The notes under the pieces were generated by a model, which worked only from the letters and a program-made list of their open reading frames with translations, ran no database searches and had not been told where the DNA came from. DNA of 64,000 bases from Anaerovibrio sp. RM50 (GTDB lineage Bacteria; Bacillota; Negativicutes; Selenomonadales; Selenomonadaceae), in the NCBI RefSeq assembly GCF_000622005.1, contig NZ_JHWV01000005.1, forward strand, positions 124,001-188,000, given 5' to 3'. The translations under genes were made by a program, and so were the position numbers. Positions 8,364-16,380 of the stretch are shown here, one piece after another. Numbering within the stretch: the first letter of the stretch is position 1; each line of letters opens with the position of its first letter.

Positions 8364-8390
8364 GCCCGTTCTGCGGTGTGCAGAGCGGGC
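8364..8390. terminator. Hairpin downstream of the cupin gene
   Basis: GCCCGTTCTGC pairs with GCAGAGCGGGC (one mismatch) around a 5-nt loop. It lies just past the end of the minus-strand cupin gene and is followed on that strand by CTCTTT; a weak terminator is likely. Confidence 0.5.
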
Positions 8391-8420
8391 TTTGAATTTC
8401 AATATGAATCTGACAATCAA

Positions 8421-8765
8421 TTACAGGGTCTTGGAAATCAGGGCCATAAATACCAGATCGGTGCTGGAGGACGCATTCTCAATGCCGTGGCCTTCCCCGT
8501 CAGGACAGTAGGTGGTGGTGCCCACCCCAATGGTCATTTCTTTGCCGTTGTCGTTGTAGAGGGCCTCACCCTGAAGAATGTGGTAGGTCTCTGCATTGCC
8601 GTGATGTTCATGGAAGCCAATGGAGCACCCAGGAGGAATGGTAACCTTGGCGAACATGTCATTGCCACCCAGCTCCTTTTCCCCTAAGAGCTTCTCAATG
8701 GTGATGGTGCCCTTGCCGCCAGCCTTCTTTTCTGCCTTTACGATGTTGCTTGTTAATGTCTGCAT
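8421..8765 (-). CDS. Small cupin-domain protein
   Basis: A 114-residue single-domain cupin. Motif 1 is GCSIGFHEHHGNAETYHILQGE (about residues 46-67, with metal-ligand histidines and glutamate), and motif 2 is the PDGEGHGIEN region near residue 89. Small cupins of this type bind a metal and may act as isomerases, sugar-binding proteins or stress proteins; the substrate cannot be read here. The gene is monocistronic on the minus strand with GGAGAGAAAG before the ATG. It is flanked by repeat elements on both sides. Confidence 0.85.
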   Translation of the reverse strand: MQTLTSNIVKAEKKAGGKGTITIEKLLGEKELGGNDMFAKVTIPPGCSIGFHEHHGNAETYHILQGEALYNDNGKEMTIGVGTTTYCPDGEGHGIENASSSTDLVFMALISKTL

Positions 8766-8869
8766 AGTTCTTTCTCTCCTTTATTACACAATATGATAAC
8801 CATATGGTCTGACTTGTGATATATTAATTATAACGCAGTAGTTCAAATTTTTGAAGATTTAAGATAATA

Positions 8870-8898
8870 GGCAGGGGACTGTTGAGTTTCAATATTCC
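8870..8898 (+). repeat. Shared leader motif upstream of the family B and A elements
   Basis: GGCAGGGGACTGTTGAGTTT and the following CAATATT match the motif found before other family A elements (15063-15091 and 49351-49379, with shorter matches at 15237, 25237 and 46106). Here it precedes the B-A composite rather than touching element A. The match is imperfect. Confidence 0.5.
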
Positions 8899-8929
8899 AT
8901 GGGACTAAAATTATTTTAATAATATATTT

Positions 8930-8979
8930 CCGATAAGGGCATTGCTTTTAGCAAGAGCCTCAAGCGATTGCCCATATCG
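8930..8979 (-). repeat. Family B inverted repeat, internally deleted copy (50 bp)
   Basis: CCGATAAGGGCATTGCTTTT at the left and AAGCGATTGCCCATATCG at the right match the two ends of the 184-bp element at 25518-25701 read on the opposite strand, with the interior missing. The remaining ends still form a hairpin. It lies 31 bp upstream of family A copy 2. Confidence 0.75.
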
Positions 8980-9010
8980 TAATTATTATGTTGTATTATA
9001 CTTTTTAAAA

Positions 9011-9182
9011 GCGGGGGAATTTTTTCGCCTGCAAGAGCGGAGTCCACCTGCCGGAGGCTCATCATGGGCACGAAATAAATTAACGCCCCGATGTATGTGC
9101 GACCCTGTCGCCTTCGAAGGAAACTATACATTAAGTGCATGATGACTTGGACGGAGCGATGAAGCCGAAAAAGTTTCACCGC
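9011..9182 (+). repeat. Family A foldback element, copy 2 (172 bp)
   Basis: A full-length copy with ends GCGGGGGAATTTTTTCGCCT and AAGTTTCACCGC, apex GCGAC-CCT-GTCGC, and arm pair GTCCA/TGGAC. It sits between the divergent cupin and DUF218 genes, so it may lie inside the leader of the DUF218 transcript. The 469-bp gap 8766-9234 holds the leader motif, a family B mini copy and this element, with no further gene seen. Confidence 0.9.
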
Positions 9183-9234
9183 TTCTCTCAATCTTTATTG
9201 TCCTAATCAGAAAAAAGATACATTGGAGACTACC

Positions 9235-9993
9235 ATGATTTACATTTTAAAATTTGGTGCCAGTTTGCTGATGCCGCCGGGAATATTTATATTAATATTC
9301 CTTGTAATGGCAATATGGCTTTGGCGCAAAAATGAGAAAAGAGCTGCTTCCATGGTGGGGGCAGTAACAATAGCATTTTATTTGCTGTCCACCTTCTGGT
9401 TTTCCGGCCTCCTTATTGGCTCCTTGGAAAACAAGTATGACATGCCCAAGGAATTTAACGGCGACTGCATTGTAATGCTGGGGGGCGGGGCCCTGGCCGG
9501 CACTCCGGCCCTTGATGGTACTGGAACTCTCTCCGGGGCGGCGGGGAGCCGAATGGCCATGGCTGCTGAGCTTTACAGAAAAACTGGTCTTTCCATTATT
9601 GTGACGGGGGGGCAGGTATATGCCGACAGCGGCAACGAGGCCCATATTGCCAAAAGGGAGCTGATGCTTCTGGGGGTTCCCGGGGAAAAAATCCTCATTG
9701 AGGACCAGAGCCTAAACACCCGCCAGAATGCCCTTTACACTGGGGAAATTATCCGTGACCATGGCTGGAACAGACCTATTTTGGTAACCTCTGCCTTTCA
9801 CATGGAGCGGTCCGTGCTGAATTTCGAAAAGGAGGGCCTTGAGGTAATACCAGCCCCGGCGGATTTTCACACCAACCGTCCCCAGAGCTTTAATCTGAAC
9901 AGGCTTCGCCCAAGCTCGGATGCCTTAAGCGACAGCGTGATTTTCATGCAGGAAAAGATCAGAGGTCTTGTAACCAGGTATATTGGGTATTAG
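9235..9993 (+). CDS. DUF218 (YdcF/ElyC/SanA-like) membrane protein
   Basis: A 252-residue protein with two N-terminal membrane helices (about 5-28 and 40-60) and a DUF218 domain from about residue 78: CIVMLGGGA, IIVTGGQ, LIEDQSLNTRQNA and ILVTSAFHMERS are the usual conserved blocks. Relatives such as ElyC and SanA affect envelope integrity and peptidoglycan or lipid carrier metabolism; the exact reaction is not known. The ATG at 9235 is chosen because GGAG is 6 nt upstream, rather than the in-frame TTG at 9223. A 20-bp tandem array follows. Confidence 0.85.
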   Translation: MIYILKFGASLLMPPGIFILIFLVMAIWLWRKNEKRAASMVGAVTIAFYLLSTFWFSGLLIGSLENKYDMPKEFNGDCIVMLGGGALAGTPALDGTGTLSGAAGSRMAMAAELYRKTGLSIIVTGGQVYADSGNEAHIAKRELMLLGVPGEKILIEDQSLNTRQNALYTGEIIRDHGWNRPILVTSAFHMERSVLNFEKEGLEVIPAPADFHTNRPQSFNLNRLRPSSDALSDSVIFMQEKIRGLVTRYIGY

Positions 9994-9996
9994 TGA

Positions 9997-10056
9997 CATG
10001 GCGTAACAATATTTTGCATGGCGTAATGATAGTTTACATAGTGTAACGATATTTTC
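9997..10056 (+). repeat. Three-unit 20-bp tandem repeat upstream of the MATE gene
   Basis: CATGGCGTAACAATATTTTG, CATGGCGTAATGATAGTTTA and CATAGTGTAACGATATTTTC are exactly head-to-tail. The array lies 3 nt after the DUF218 stop and 27 nt before the exporter start. Regular 20-bp spacing (about two helical turns) would suit a regulator binding one DNA face, but no binding protein is identified. Confidence 0.75.
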
Positions 10057-10083
10057 CCGGACGAAAGAAAGTAAGGTCTTATA

Positions 10084-11457
10084 ATGACGAAAAATTTAAC
10101 TGAAGGCAGTCCTGCCAAGTTAATATTGTTTTTTACCCTTCCCCTTATTGGCGGTAATATATTCCAGCAGCTTTACGGCTTTGTGGATACCCTGATAGTT
10201 GGCCGCTTTCTGGGGGTGGAGGCCCTGGCAGCTGTGGGCTGTACCGGCTGTATAATGTTTCTTACAGTGGGCTTTGTAATCGGCCTTTCGGCGGGGCTTT
10301 CCATATTCACTGGCCAGCGGTTTGGGGCCAAGGATTATGAGGGGGTTCATCGCAGTGCCGCCGCCTGTCTGGTACTGGGCCTTGTGGTGGGAGTGATTCT
10401 GGCAATTATCGGCTACATTTTTTCCAGGGATGTGCTGGTATTTATGGATACTCCCCCGGAAATACTGGAAGGGGCGGTGGATTTCATTTCCATTGTCTGC
10501 GCCGGTATTCCCATTACGGTGGTTTTCATGCTGGAGGCCAATCTCATAAGGGCTCTGGGGGACAGCCGCCGTCCCACCTACATTTTGGCAACAGCCCTTG
10601 TCATAAATATTATTGTGGAGCCACTTTTCCTTCTTGTTTTTGAATGGGGAATCCCCGGGGCGGCCTACGGCATTCTGGTTTCCCAGTTTATTGGCGGGGT
10701 TATTGTTGTTACCTACATCTGGAAGAAGGTGCCTTATTTAAGGATTCGCCGCCAGGACTGGCATCACATTGATTGGGATTTTATGAAAAAGCACATGGTC
10801 ATCGCTTTGCCCATGGCCTTCCAGACCTCCATTATTGCCCTGGGTACCATTATCGTCCAGATGGCTCTGAACCGCTTGGGGCCTGTGGCGGTGGCGGCCT
10901 TTGCGGCGGCCCAGAAGGTGGAGACCATTGCCCTAATGCCAATGATGTCCTTTGGCATTGCCATGGCGGCATATACGGCCCAGAATTACGGTGCGGGAAA
11001 ATTGGCCCGCATTAAAAAGGGCGTAAACCAGTGTATCCTCATGTCAGGAGCTTTTAGTATTCTGGTGGGCATATTCAATGTTATCTTCGGCCCAAATTTT
11101 ATGGAGCTTTTCGTGGGGGCTGATGAGCTGGAGGTAATTGAGCTGGGACAGGTGTATCTCACCACCACATCTATTTGCTATATTGTGCTGGCATTGCTGT
11201 TTATTTACCGCAATACCCTTCAGGGGCTGGGTCAGAGCTTCGTGCCAACCTTTGCGGGGATCATGGAGCTGATAATGAGGGCCATTGTGGGCCTTTGCTT
11301 CGTTGATACCCTGGGCTTCTGGGGGGCAACTATTGCCAGCCCAGCGGCCTGGTTCGGATCATGTATTCCACTGGCTTTGGCCTATTATTACACCCTGCGC
11401 AGAATGAAGAAAAATATCCGCAAAATAAAAGGTGCCCAGATGACCGGAACACCATGA
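10084..11457 (+). CDS. MATE-family efflux transporter
   Basis: A 457-residue membrane protein with about twelve hydrophobic segments and the two homologous halves of MATE transporters. The start (MTKNLTEGSPAKLILFFTLPLIGGNIFQQLYGFVDTLIVGRFLG) is the standard N-terminal pattern, and the second half begins near FMKKHMVIALPMAFQTS. Such proteins export cationic compounds, using Na+ or H+. The substrate is not predictable. It follows the DUF218 gene on the same strand, separated by the tandem array, so it could be a read-through or separately regulated gene. Confidence 0.9.
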   Translation: MTKNLTEGSPAKLILFFTLPLIGGNIFQQLYGFVDTLIVGRFLGVEALAAVGCTGCIMFLTVGFVIGLSAGLSIFTGQRFGAKDYEGVHRSAAACLVLGLVVGVILAIIGYIFSRDVLVFMDTPPEILEGAVDFISIVCAGIPITVVFMLEANLIRALGDSRRPTYILATALVINIIVEPLFLLVFEWGIPGAAYGILVSQFIGGVIVVTYIWKKVPYLRIRRQDWHHIDWDFMKKHMVIALPMAFQTSIIALGTIIVQMALNRLGPVAVAAFAAAQKVETIALMPMMSFGIAMAAYTAQNYGAGKLARIKKGVNQCILMSGAFSILVGIFNVIFGPNFMELFVGADELEVIELGQVYLTTTSICYIVLALLFIYRNTLQGLGQSFVPTFAGIMELIMRAIVGLCFVDTLGFWGATIASPAAWFGSCIPLALAYYYTLRRMKKNIRKIKGAQMTGTP

Positions 11458-11559
11458 GAAGAAAATCAAATTTGCAAATAATATTTTAAAAATAAACAAG
11501 GAATTTTTAACTTGATAGAGAAATATATAAGGTGACAGATATATAAAGGAGGATTATCT

Positions 11560-13008
11560 ATGGAGTTAAAATTAAAATCAGGTTTTACCTTTGATTATGG
11601 CAATCTGGTAGGTGAGGGCAAGGTTACCAAGGAAGATGTTAAGGAGCTTGGGGCAAAGATAGATGAGGCCAACAAGGCCATCAAGGTAATGCGGGATGAG
11701 GGCATTATCCGGGGCCATCTCTCCAAGGACGGTACTCCGGAGAAAGTTTATTTCTCCCAGCTGCCTTATGTGGAGGAGGGCCATCTCAATTCTCCTGCTT
11801 CAATAAAGCATCTCAAGGAGCTGACGGATTCCGTAAAGAATCGGGTGGATGCTGTTGTTTCCTTGGGTATCGGCGGTTCTTATCTGGGTGACAAGGTTAT
11901 TTTTGACGTGCAGTGCGGCGAATTCTGGAATTCCATGACTGCAGAGGAACGGGGGGGCATGCCGAAGATTTATTTCAGCGGCAACAATATTGACCCACGC
12001 CGCACCGGGGATTTGATCAAGGAGCTGGAGCGTTCAGCCCGTTTCGCCAAGTCCCATCTGAAGCGCAAGCTGGTGGTGGATCTTATGGTTATCTCCAAAT
12101 CCGGCGGTACCCTTGATACCATGTCCAATTTCATGGTTATTTTCGAGGAACTGAAGAAGAATCCGGATATTGAGGTGGAGGTAATTGCTGTTACTGATCC
12201 TAACGAGGAAAAGCCTACTATCCTGAAGAAGCTGGCCATGGACAACAACTGGCCTCAGTACAGCGTTCCAGACGGAGTCGGTGGGCGCTTCTCCATTTTC
12301 TGTGATGTGGGCCTGGTGCTGGCAGCAGTGTGCGGCTTTGATATTGAGGCCTTCCTCAATGGCGCCAAGGACATGGATATTGCCTGCCAGAATGAAGACG
12401 TATGGCAGAATCCGGCTCTGCTTAATGCAGTGCTGAAGTACATTGCCTCTGAGAAATACGGCCGTGATATGGAAGTTATGATGCCTTACGGTGATTATCT
12501 TAAGTCCGTTTCCGAGTGGTACATTCAGCTGTTGGCTGAGTCACTTGGCAAGCAGGTGGACAGAAACGGCAAGGACGTATACTATGGACGTACTCCTATT
12601 GTGGCTGTGGGTACCACGGATATGCACGCCCAGACCCAGCAGCATCAGGAGGGCAAGCTGAACAAGGTTGTTCAGTTTATCAGAGTGGAAAATTGGGATA
12701 CGGATTTCGTTATTCCAAACTCCTTCCCTGACGTGAAGAAGCTGGCAGACATTTCCGGGGTTAAAATGTCCCAGGCTCTTGAGGTGGCCCGTCAGTCCAA
12801 TGCGGATGCACTGGCCTCCAACAACCGCTTCAATGCCCTGTTCTCACTGCCAAAGCTGGATGCCTATCATTTAGGGGAGCTCCTCTATATGCTGGCTCTG
12901 TCCATTGCCTACGAGGGTGAGCTGGCAGATGTGGATGCCTTCAACCAGCCTGGCGTTGAGGCCTACAAGCGCATTATGGGACCAAGCTTACAGGCTCTGA
13001 AAAAATAA
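11560..13008 (+). CDS. pgi: Glucose-6-phosphate isomerase
   Basis: A 482-residue cytoplasmic glycolytic enzyme interconverting glucose 6-phosphate and fructose 6-phosphate. Phosphoglucose isomerase motifs are clear: SLGIGGSYLGDK near residue 100, the phosphate-binding loop VISKSGGTLDT, GVGGRFSIF around residue 240, and the ATTDMHAQTQQ-type block (GTTDMHAQTQQHQEG) near 350. AAGGAGG is about 7 nt before the ATG. The gene has its own leader (11458-11559) with no repeat element. Confidence 0.95.
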   Translation: MELKLKSGFTFDYGNLVGEGKVTKEDVKELGAKIDEANKAIKVMRDEGIIRGHLSKDGTPEKVYFSQLPYVEEGHLNSPASIKHLKELTDSVKNRVDAVVSLGIGGSYLGDKVIFDVQCGEFWNSMTAEERGGMPKIYFSGNNIDPRRTGDLIKELERSARFAKSHLKRKLVVDLMVISKSGGTLDTMSNFMVIFEELKKNPDIEVEVIAVTDPNEEKPTILKKLAMDNNWPQYSVPDGVGGRFSIFCDVGLVLAAVCGFDIEAFLNGAKDMDIACQNEDVWQNPALLNAVLKYIASEKYGRDMEVMMPYGDYLKSVSEWYIQLLAESLGKQVDRNGKDVYYGRTPIVAVGTTDMHAQTQQHQEGKLNKVVQFIRVENWDTDFVIPNSFPDVKKLADISGVKMSQALEVARQSNADALASNNRFNALFSLPKLDAYHLGELLYMLALSIAYEGELADVDAFNQPGVEAYKRIMGPSLQALKK

Positions 13009-13105
13009 CTAAATAGTTCAGTATTATATGGCAGAAATTCGCGAGCGTGTACTCCTTTTGCATGGTCTTTCTGCCAGCATAATATGCCTAAAAGGAGTGG
13101 CAAAA

Positions 13106-13771
13106 ATGCAGGGAATAACCGATTTCCTGTCTGAAAAAGCCGGCCGGCATGTATTGCAGTTATTGACGTTGCTTAAGGAAAATATGCTGGCGCGGATCGT
13201 ATTGTTTACAACGGTCTGCGCCCTTCTTTTTCCAGTATTTGCGGCAATTGATGGCCTGGGAGACTCCTCTCAGGCCATTACTGCTTTTTCAGAGGGGAGT
13301 TCCAAGAAGGAAAGTGGCTCAGAGGGGGCCGGATTCAAGGAAATAAAGGGCATAAAGGAGGCCAGGGATTTTCAGGGGCTGAACAACCCCTTTGAAGGAC
13401 CCCAACGGGAAGGGGTAGATAATGCTAAATTAAGGAGATCTGGGAAGAACGGAGCCGGAAAAGGGGATTTTTCCAAGGGAAATAATAATGGAGAATACGG
13501 AGGAGACGGAAGTGATGGTATTGATAGAAGTGGTGGAAGTGACGAAAAGGGTAAATCGAAGAACGGGGGCAGAAATTCCGATAAAAAATCTCTGCCAACG
13601 GTGAAGGGAATTGTGGAGGGAACGTGCGGTCTGGCGGTGCTGCTGGAATATGGCGGCAGTCAATACATGTTGTATCCCGGGGATACAGTGGACAATATAT
13701 CCGTTGAGGCGACAGGAGAAAATGGTTTGAAGGTCAATGTACAGGGGAGAATAATGTGGTTAGAAAAATAA
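13106..13771 (+). CDS. PilP/GspC-like inner-membrane protein paired with secretin
   Basis: A 221-residue protein: a short cytoplasmic N-terminus, one membrane helix near 28-47 (LARIVLFTTVCALLFPVFA), a long Gly/Ser/Lys/Asn-rich linker (about 60-160), and a 60-residue C-terminal beta domain (VKGIVEGTCGLAVLLEYGGSQYMLYPGDTV) that resembles the homology region of PilP/GspC proteins, which contact secretins. The ATG at 13106 has AAAGGAG about 8 nt upstream; an in-frame start at 13028 lacks one. It overlaps the secretin gene by 16 nt. No lipobox cysteine is present. The assignment rests largely on the partner gene. Confidence 0.6.
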   Translation: MQGITDFLSEKAGRHVLQLLTLLKENMLARIVLFTTVCALLFPVFAAIDGLGDSSQAITAFSEGSSKKESGSEGAGFKEIKGIKEARDFQGLNNPFEGPQREGVDNAKLRRSGKNGAGKGDFSKGNNNGEYGGDGSDGIDRSGGSDEKGKSKNGGRNSDKKSLPTVKGIVEGTCGLAVLLEYGGSQYMLYPGDTVDNISVEATGENGLKVNVQGRIMWLEK

Positions 13772-15060
13772 TTGTCATGGGGCTTATTACAGTCCTGATA
13801 AATGTATTTTGGGGCCTTGGTGCACAGTGCGAGGCCCTGTCCATGCGGATTGCCGATGGCAGCGCGGCGGAGCTTATCCGCTTTGCGGCCAGGGAAGGTG
13901 GACTGAATGTAATTATAGACAGCGGGGCGGACAGCCATGTGACCGTAAATTTTCAGGATGTATCGCCCCGGGAGGCCATAGATAAAATCGCTTTGGCCAG
14001 CGGCCTCAGTATCAGCGAGCGGGAGGGTACCCTGATTATCGGTCGGGGCAGAAATATTGTCTCCCAGCTGGGTCAGGTCCATGTAATTCCCGTGTCCTAT
14101 GGGGATTTGGATGAGCTGAAAAGCGAGGTGGAGCTCTATTTTCAAAACAAGAATTTGGGGGAGAACAAAAAAGCTGTCAAGGGATCATCCACGGGGCTAA
14201 CAGGAAAAAACGGCTCCAAAGGTGGAAATAAGAATAATGACAGCATTTATTTCGACGATAATAATTTTAATAGCTCAAACAATAACAACAGCATCAACAA
14301 TAGCAATAATAAAAACAGTACAAACAGCACCAACAACAGCAGTTCCAACAAACAGCCCCGGGTGGCAGTGGATATAAATACCCGTTCCCTGCTCATATAC
14401 GGCACGACCGAGGAAGCCAGGGAAGTGGGGCAGTTGCTGCAAAAGCTGGACATTCCCGCTCCCCAGGTGTCCTTTGAGGCCAAGGTGGTGGCCATGAAAC
14501 GGGAGGATTTGGAGAAGCTGGGGGTGACCTGGGAGTGGACAAAAATCCCCCATGATTTCACCTACGATGCCACACTGGATCTGCTTATATCCAAGGGAAA
14601 GGCCAAGATGCTGTCACGGCCAAACATCGTCACCATGCAGGGCAGGGAGGCAGTCATAAACATCGGCGGGGAGGTGCCTATCCCCGAGGTTTCCATTACA
14701 AATACCACAACAACCACCGCCATCAAGTATCGCCAGGCGGGAATATTATTGCAGTGCAGGCCCTTTGTGGACGATGAGGGCTACATTGATTCCCAGCTTA
14801 ACATTGAGGTCAGTGCCCCAAGCTACGTAAAGGAAATGAACGCCTACAGCTTCCACAAGCGCTCAGCCCAGACCAGAGTTCGCCTGCGGGACGGTGAGAC
14901 ACTGGTTATCGGGGGCCTCATAAGTCGGGAGGAAGTAAAACAGATGCAGAAAATTCCATTTTTAGGTGACATTCCTATTTTGGGGAACTTCTTCAAAGCC
15001 ACTTCCACAAAAATTACAGAAGAAGAGATTACAATATTTATCAAGGCCACTATTCTGTAA
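13756..15060 (+). CDS. Secretin (PilQ/GspD-type outer-membrane channel)
   Basis: A 434-residue protein starting at GTG with GGGGAG 6 nt upstream. A signal peptide (1-28) is followed by an N-domain (LSMRIADGSAAELIRFAAREGGLNV...), a KH-like N1 segment interrupted by an Asn/Ser-rich tract (about residues 140-205), and the secretin domain with VSFEAKVVAMKREDLEKLGV, SRPNIVTMQGREAVINIGGEVPIP, LVIGGLISREE and IPFLGDIPILGNFFK. It is short for PilQ or GspD (commonly 550-750 residues). No other pilus or type II secretion genes are nearby, so the substrate is unknown. Confidence 0.85.
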   Translation: MVRKIIVMGLITVLINVFWGLGAQCEALSMRIADGSAAELIRFAAREGGLNVIIDSGADSHVTVNFQDVSPREAIDKIALASGLSISEREGTLIIGRGRNIVSQLGQVHVIPVSYGDLDELKSEVELYFQNKNLGENKKAVKGSSTGLTGKNGSKGGNKNNDSIYFDDNNFNSSNNNNSINNSNNKNSTNSTNNSSSNKQPRVAVDINTRSLLIYGTTEEAREVGQLLQKLDIPAPQVSFEAKVVAMKREDLEKLGVTWEWTKIPHDFTYDATLDLLISKGKAKMLSRPNIVTMQGREAVINIGGEVPIPEVSITNTTTTTAIKYRQAGILLQCRPFVDDEGYIDSQLNIEVSAPSYVKEMNAYSFHKRSAQTRVRLRDGETLVIGGLISREEVKQMQKIPFLGDIPILGNFFKATSTKITEEEITIFIKATIL

Positions 15061-15062
15061 TT

Positions 15063-15091
15063 GGCAGGGGAGTGCAGAGATGAAAATTTTT
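15063..15091 (+). repeat. Leader motif before family A copy 3
   Basis: GGCAGGGGAGTGCAGAGATG and the following AAAATTTTT match the leader at 49351-49379. It ends 4 nt before the element. A second, duplicated version (15237-15260) precedes copy 4. Confidence 0.55.
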
Positions 15092-15095
15092 ACTG

Positions 15096-15240
15096 GCGGG
15101 GGAATTTTTTCGCCTGCAAGACTGGAGTCCACCTGCCGGAGACTCATAATGGGCACGAAATATATTAACGCCTCGATGTACGTGCGACCCTGTCGCCTTC
15201 GAAGAAGCCGAATATATTGTGCATGATGATTTGGACGGAG
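15096..15240 (+). repeat. Family A foldback element, copy 3 (right end missing)
   Basis: It starts GCGGGGGAATTTTTTCGCCT and is complete through the apex and the TTGGACGGAG arm, then stops and runs into the leader of copy 4. The terminal AAGTTTCACCGC is absent. Together with copy 4 it makes a tandem array of about 168-bp period that includes the leader, so the pair probably arose by tandem duplication. Confidence 0.85.
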
Positions 15241-15263
15241 ACTGCTGAGATGAATATTTTTGG

Positions 15264-15434
15264 GCGGGGGAATTTTTTCGCCTGCAAGACCGGAGTCCAT
15301 CTGCCGGAGGCTCATCATGGGCACGAAATATATGAACGCCTCGATGTACGTGCGACCCTGTCGCCTTCGAAGAAGCCGAATAAATAGTGCATGATGACTT
15401 GGACGGAGGGATGAAGCCGAAAAAGTTTCACCGC
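15264..15434 (+). repeat. Family A foldback element, copy 4 (171 bp)
   Basis: A full-length copy with both ends, apex GCGAC-CCT-GTCGC and arm pair GTCCA/TGGAC. It ends 99 nt before the -10 of the NarL-type regulator. The gap 15061-15594 is explained by copies 3 and 4, their leaders and a promoter. Confidence 0.9.
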
Positions 15435-15532
15435 CCTAAACTATTTTTCACGTGCCAGCCAGTGCAAAAGTCCTACAGAAAAAGATGGTAAAAAATGGCT
15501 ACGGGAAAACACTTCAACAAGCCCCGCAAATG

Positions 15533-15541
15533 TGATATAAT
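15533..15541 (+). promoter_or_regulatory. Extended -10 promoter for the NarL-type regulator
   Basis: TGATATAAT, a perfect extended -10 element, lies 53 nt before the regulator ATG. No good -35 hexamer is seen, which is compatible with an extended -10 promoter. Confidence 0.5.
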
Positions 15542-15594
15542 GTTGGAGTGCAGATTGACTGCATTTTTTGAAAGAATGAAGTGAGGTATTAGTA

Positions 15595-16266
15595 ATGGCA
15601 ATAAGAGTACTGATTGCTGACGATCACGCTCTCTTGAGACAGGGGCTGAAAAGAGTATTAAATTTTGAAGATGATATTGAGGTTGTGGGGGAAACCGAGG
15701 ACGGCCAGGAAACTCTGGCTAGGACTTTAGTGTTACAGCCTGATATTTTGTTGCTTGATCTTAATATGCCAGGTCTGAACGGTCTGGATGTGGCCAGCCA
15801 GCTTCAGGCGGCCAAGTGCAGTACCAAGATTATCGCTTTGACAATACATGACAATGACAACTATGTCCTTGAGATGCTGAAAAATGGTGCTTCCGGCTAT
15901 CTCCTTAAGGATGTGGAGCCGGATATGCTCATTAAGGCCATTCACACCGTCAGCGAGGGCGGTGCATATATCTATCCGGAGCTGGCGGAGCGTATCTTCG
16001 GCAGCATCGTTGTGGATGAGGATATTAACGAAAAGGCCAAGGAGCTGTGGCGCAACGGCCGTGGCGAGAGACTTACCGCCAGGGAGCTGGATGTGCTGTC
16101 CTGCATCGCCAAGGGCTTCAGCAATCAGGATATTGCCCAGGCCCTCTTTGTCAGCGAAAAGACAGTCAAGAACCATCTCACAAACATATTCCGCAAGCTT
16201 AATGTTAATGACCGTACTCAGGCCCTTATATACGTTTTGAAGCACAATATTATGAAGCTTGACTAA
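15595..16266 (+). CDS. NarL/DegU-family response regulator (orphan)
   Basis: A 223-residue regulator with a receiver domain (IADDH at 7-11, phosphoacceptor Asp about 55 in LLDLNMPG, K in LLKDVEP near 105) and a LuxR-type helix-turn-helix (LTARELDVLSCIAKGFSNQDIAQALFVSEKTVKNHLTNI, about 158-196). No histidine kinase is adjacent, so its partner is elsewhere. It lies directly upstream of the tetrapyrrole operon on the same strand, with 114 nt between, and may be cotranscribed with or control it; that is inference. Confidence 0.92.
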   Translation: MAIRVLIADDHALLRQGLKRVLNFEDDIEVVGETEDGQETLARTLVLQPDILLLDLNMPGLNGLDVASQLQAAKCSTKIIALTIHDNDNYVLEMLKNGASGYLLKDVEPDMLIKAIHTVSEGGAYIYPELAERIFGSIVVDEDINEKAKELWRNGRGERLTARELDVLSCIAKGFSNQDIAQALFVSEKTVKNHLTNIFRKLNVNDRTQALIYVLKHNIMKLD

Positions 16267-16380
16267 AACAACCTTTGAGCCGTGGCACTGCCTGCTATGG
16301 CTCTTTTAATTTGCAGGGAACTGATGTATAATTTAAAAGATGAATGCGGTTCATTAAATTCTTTTATTGAAGATGATAAA

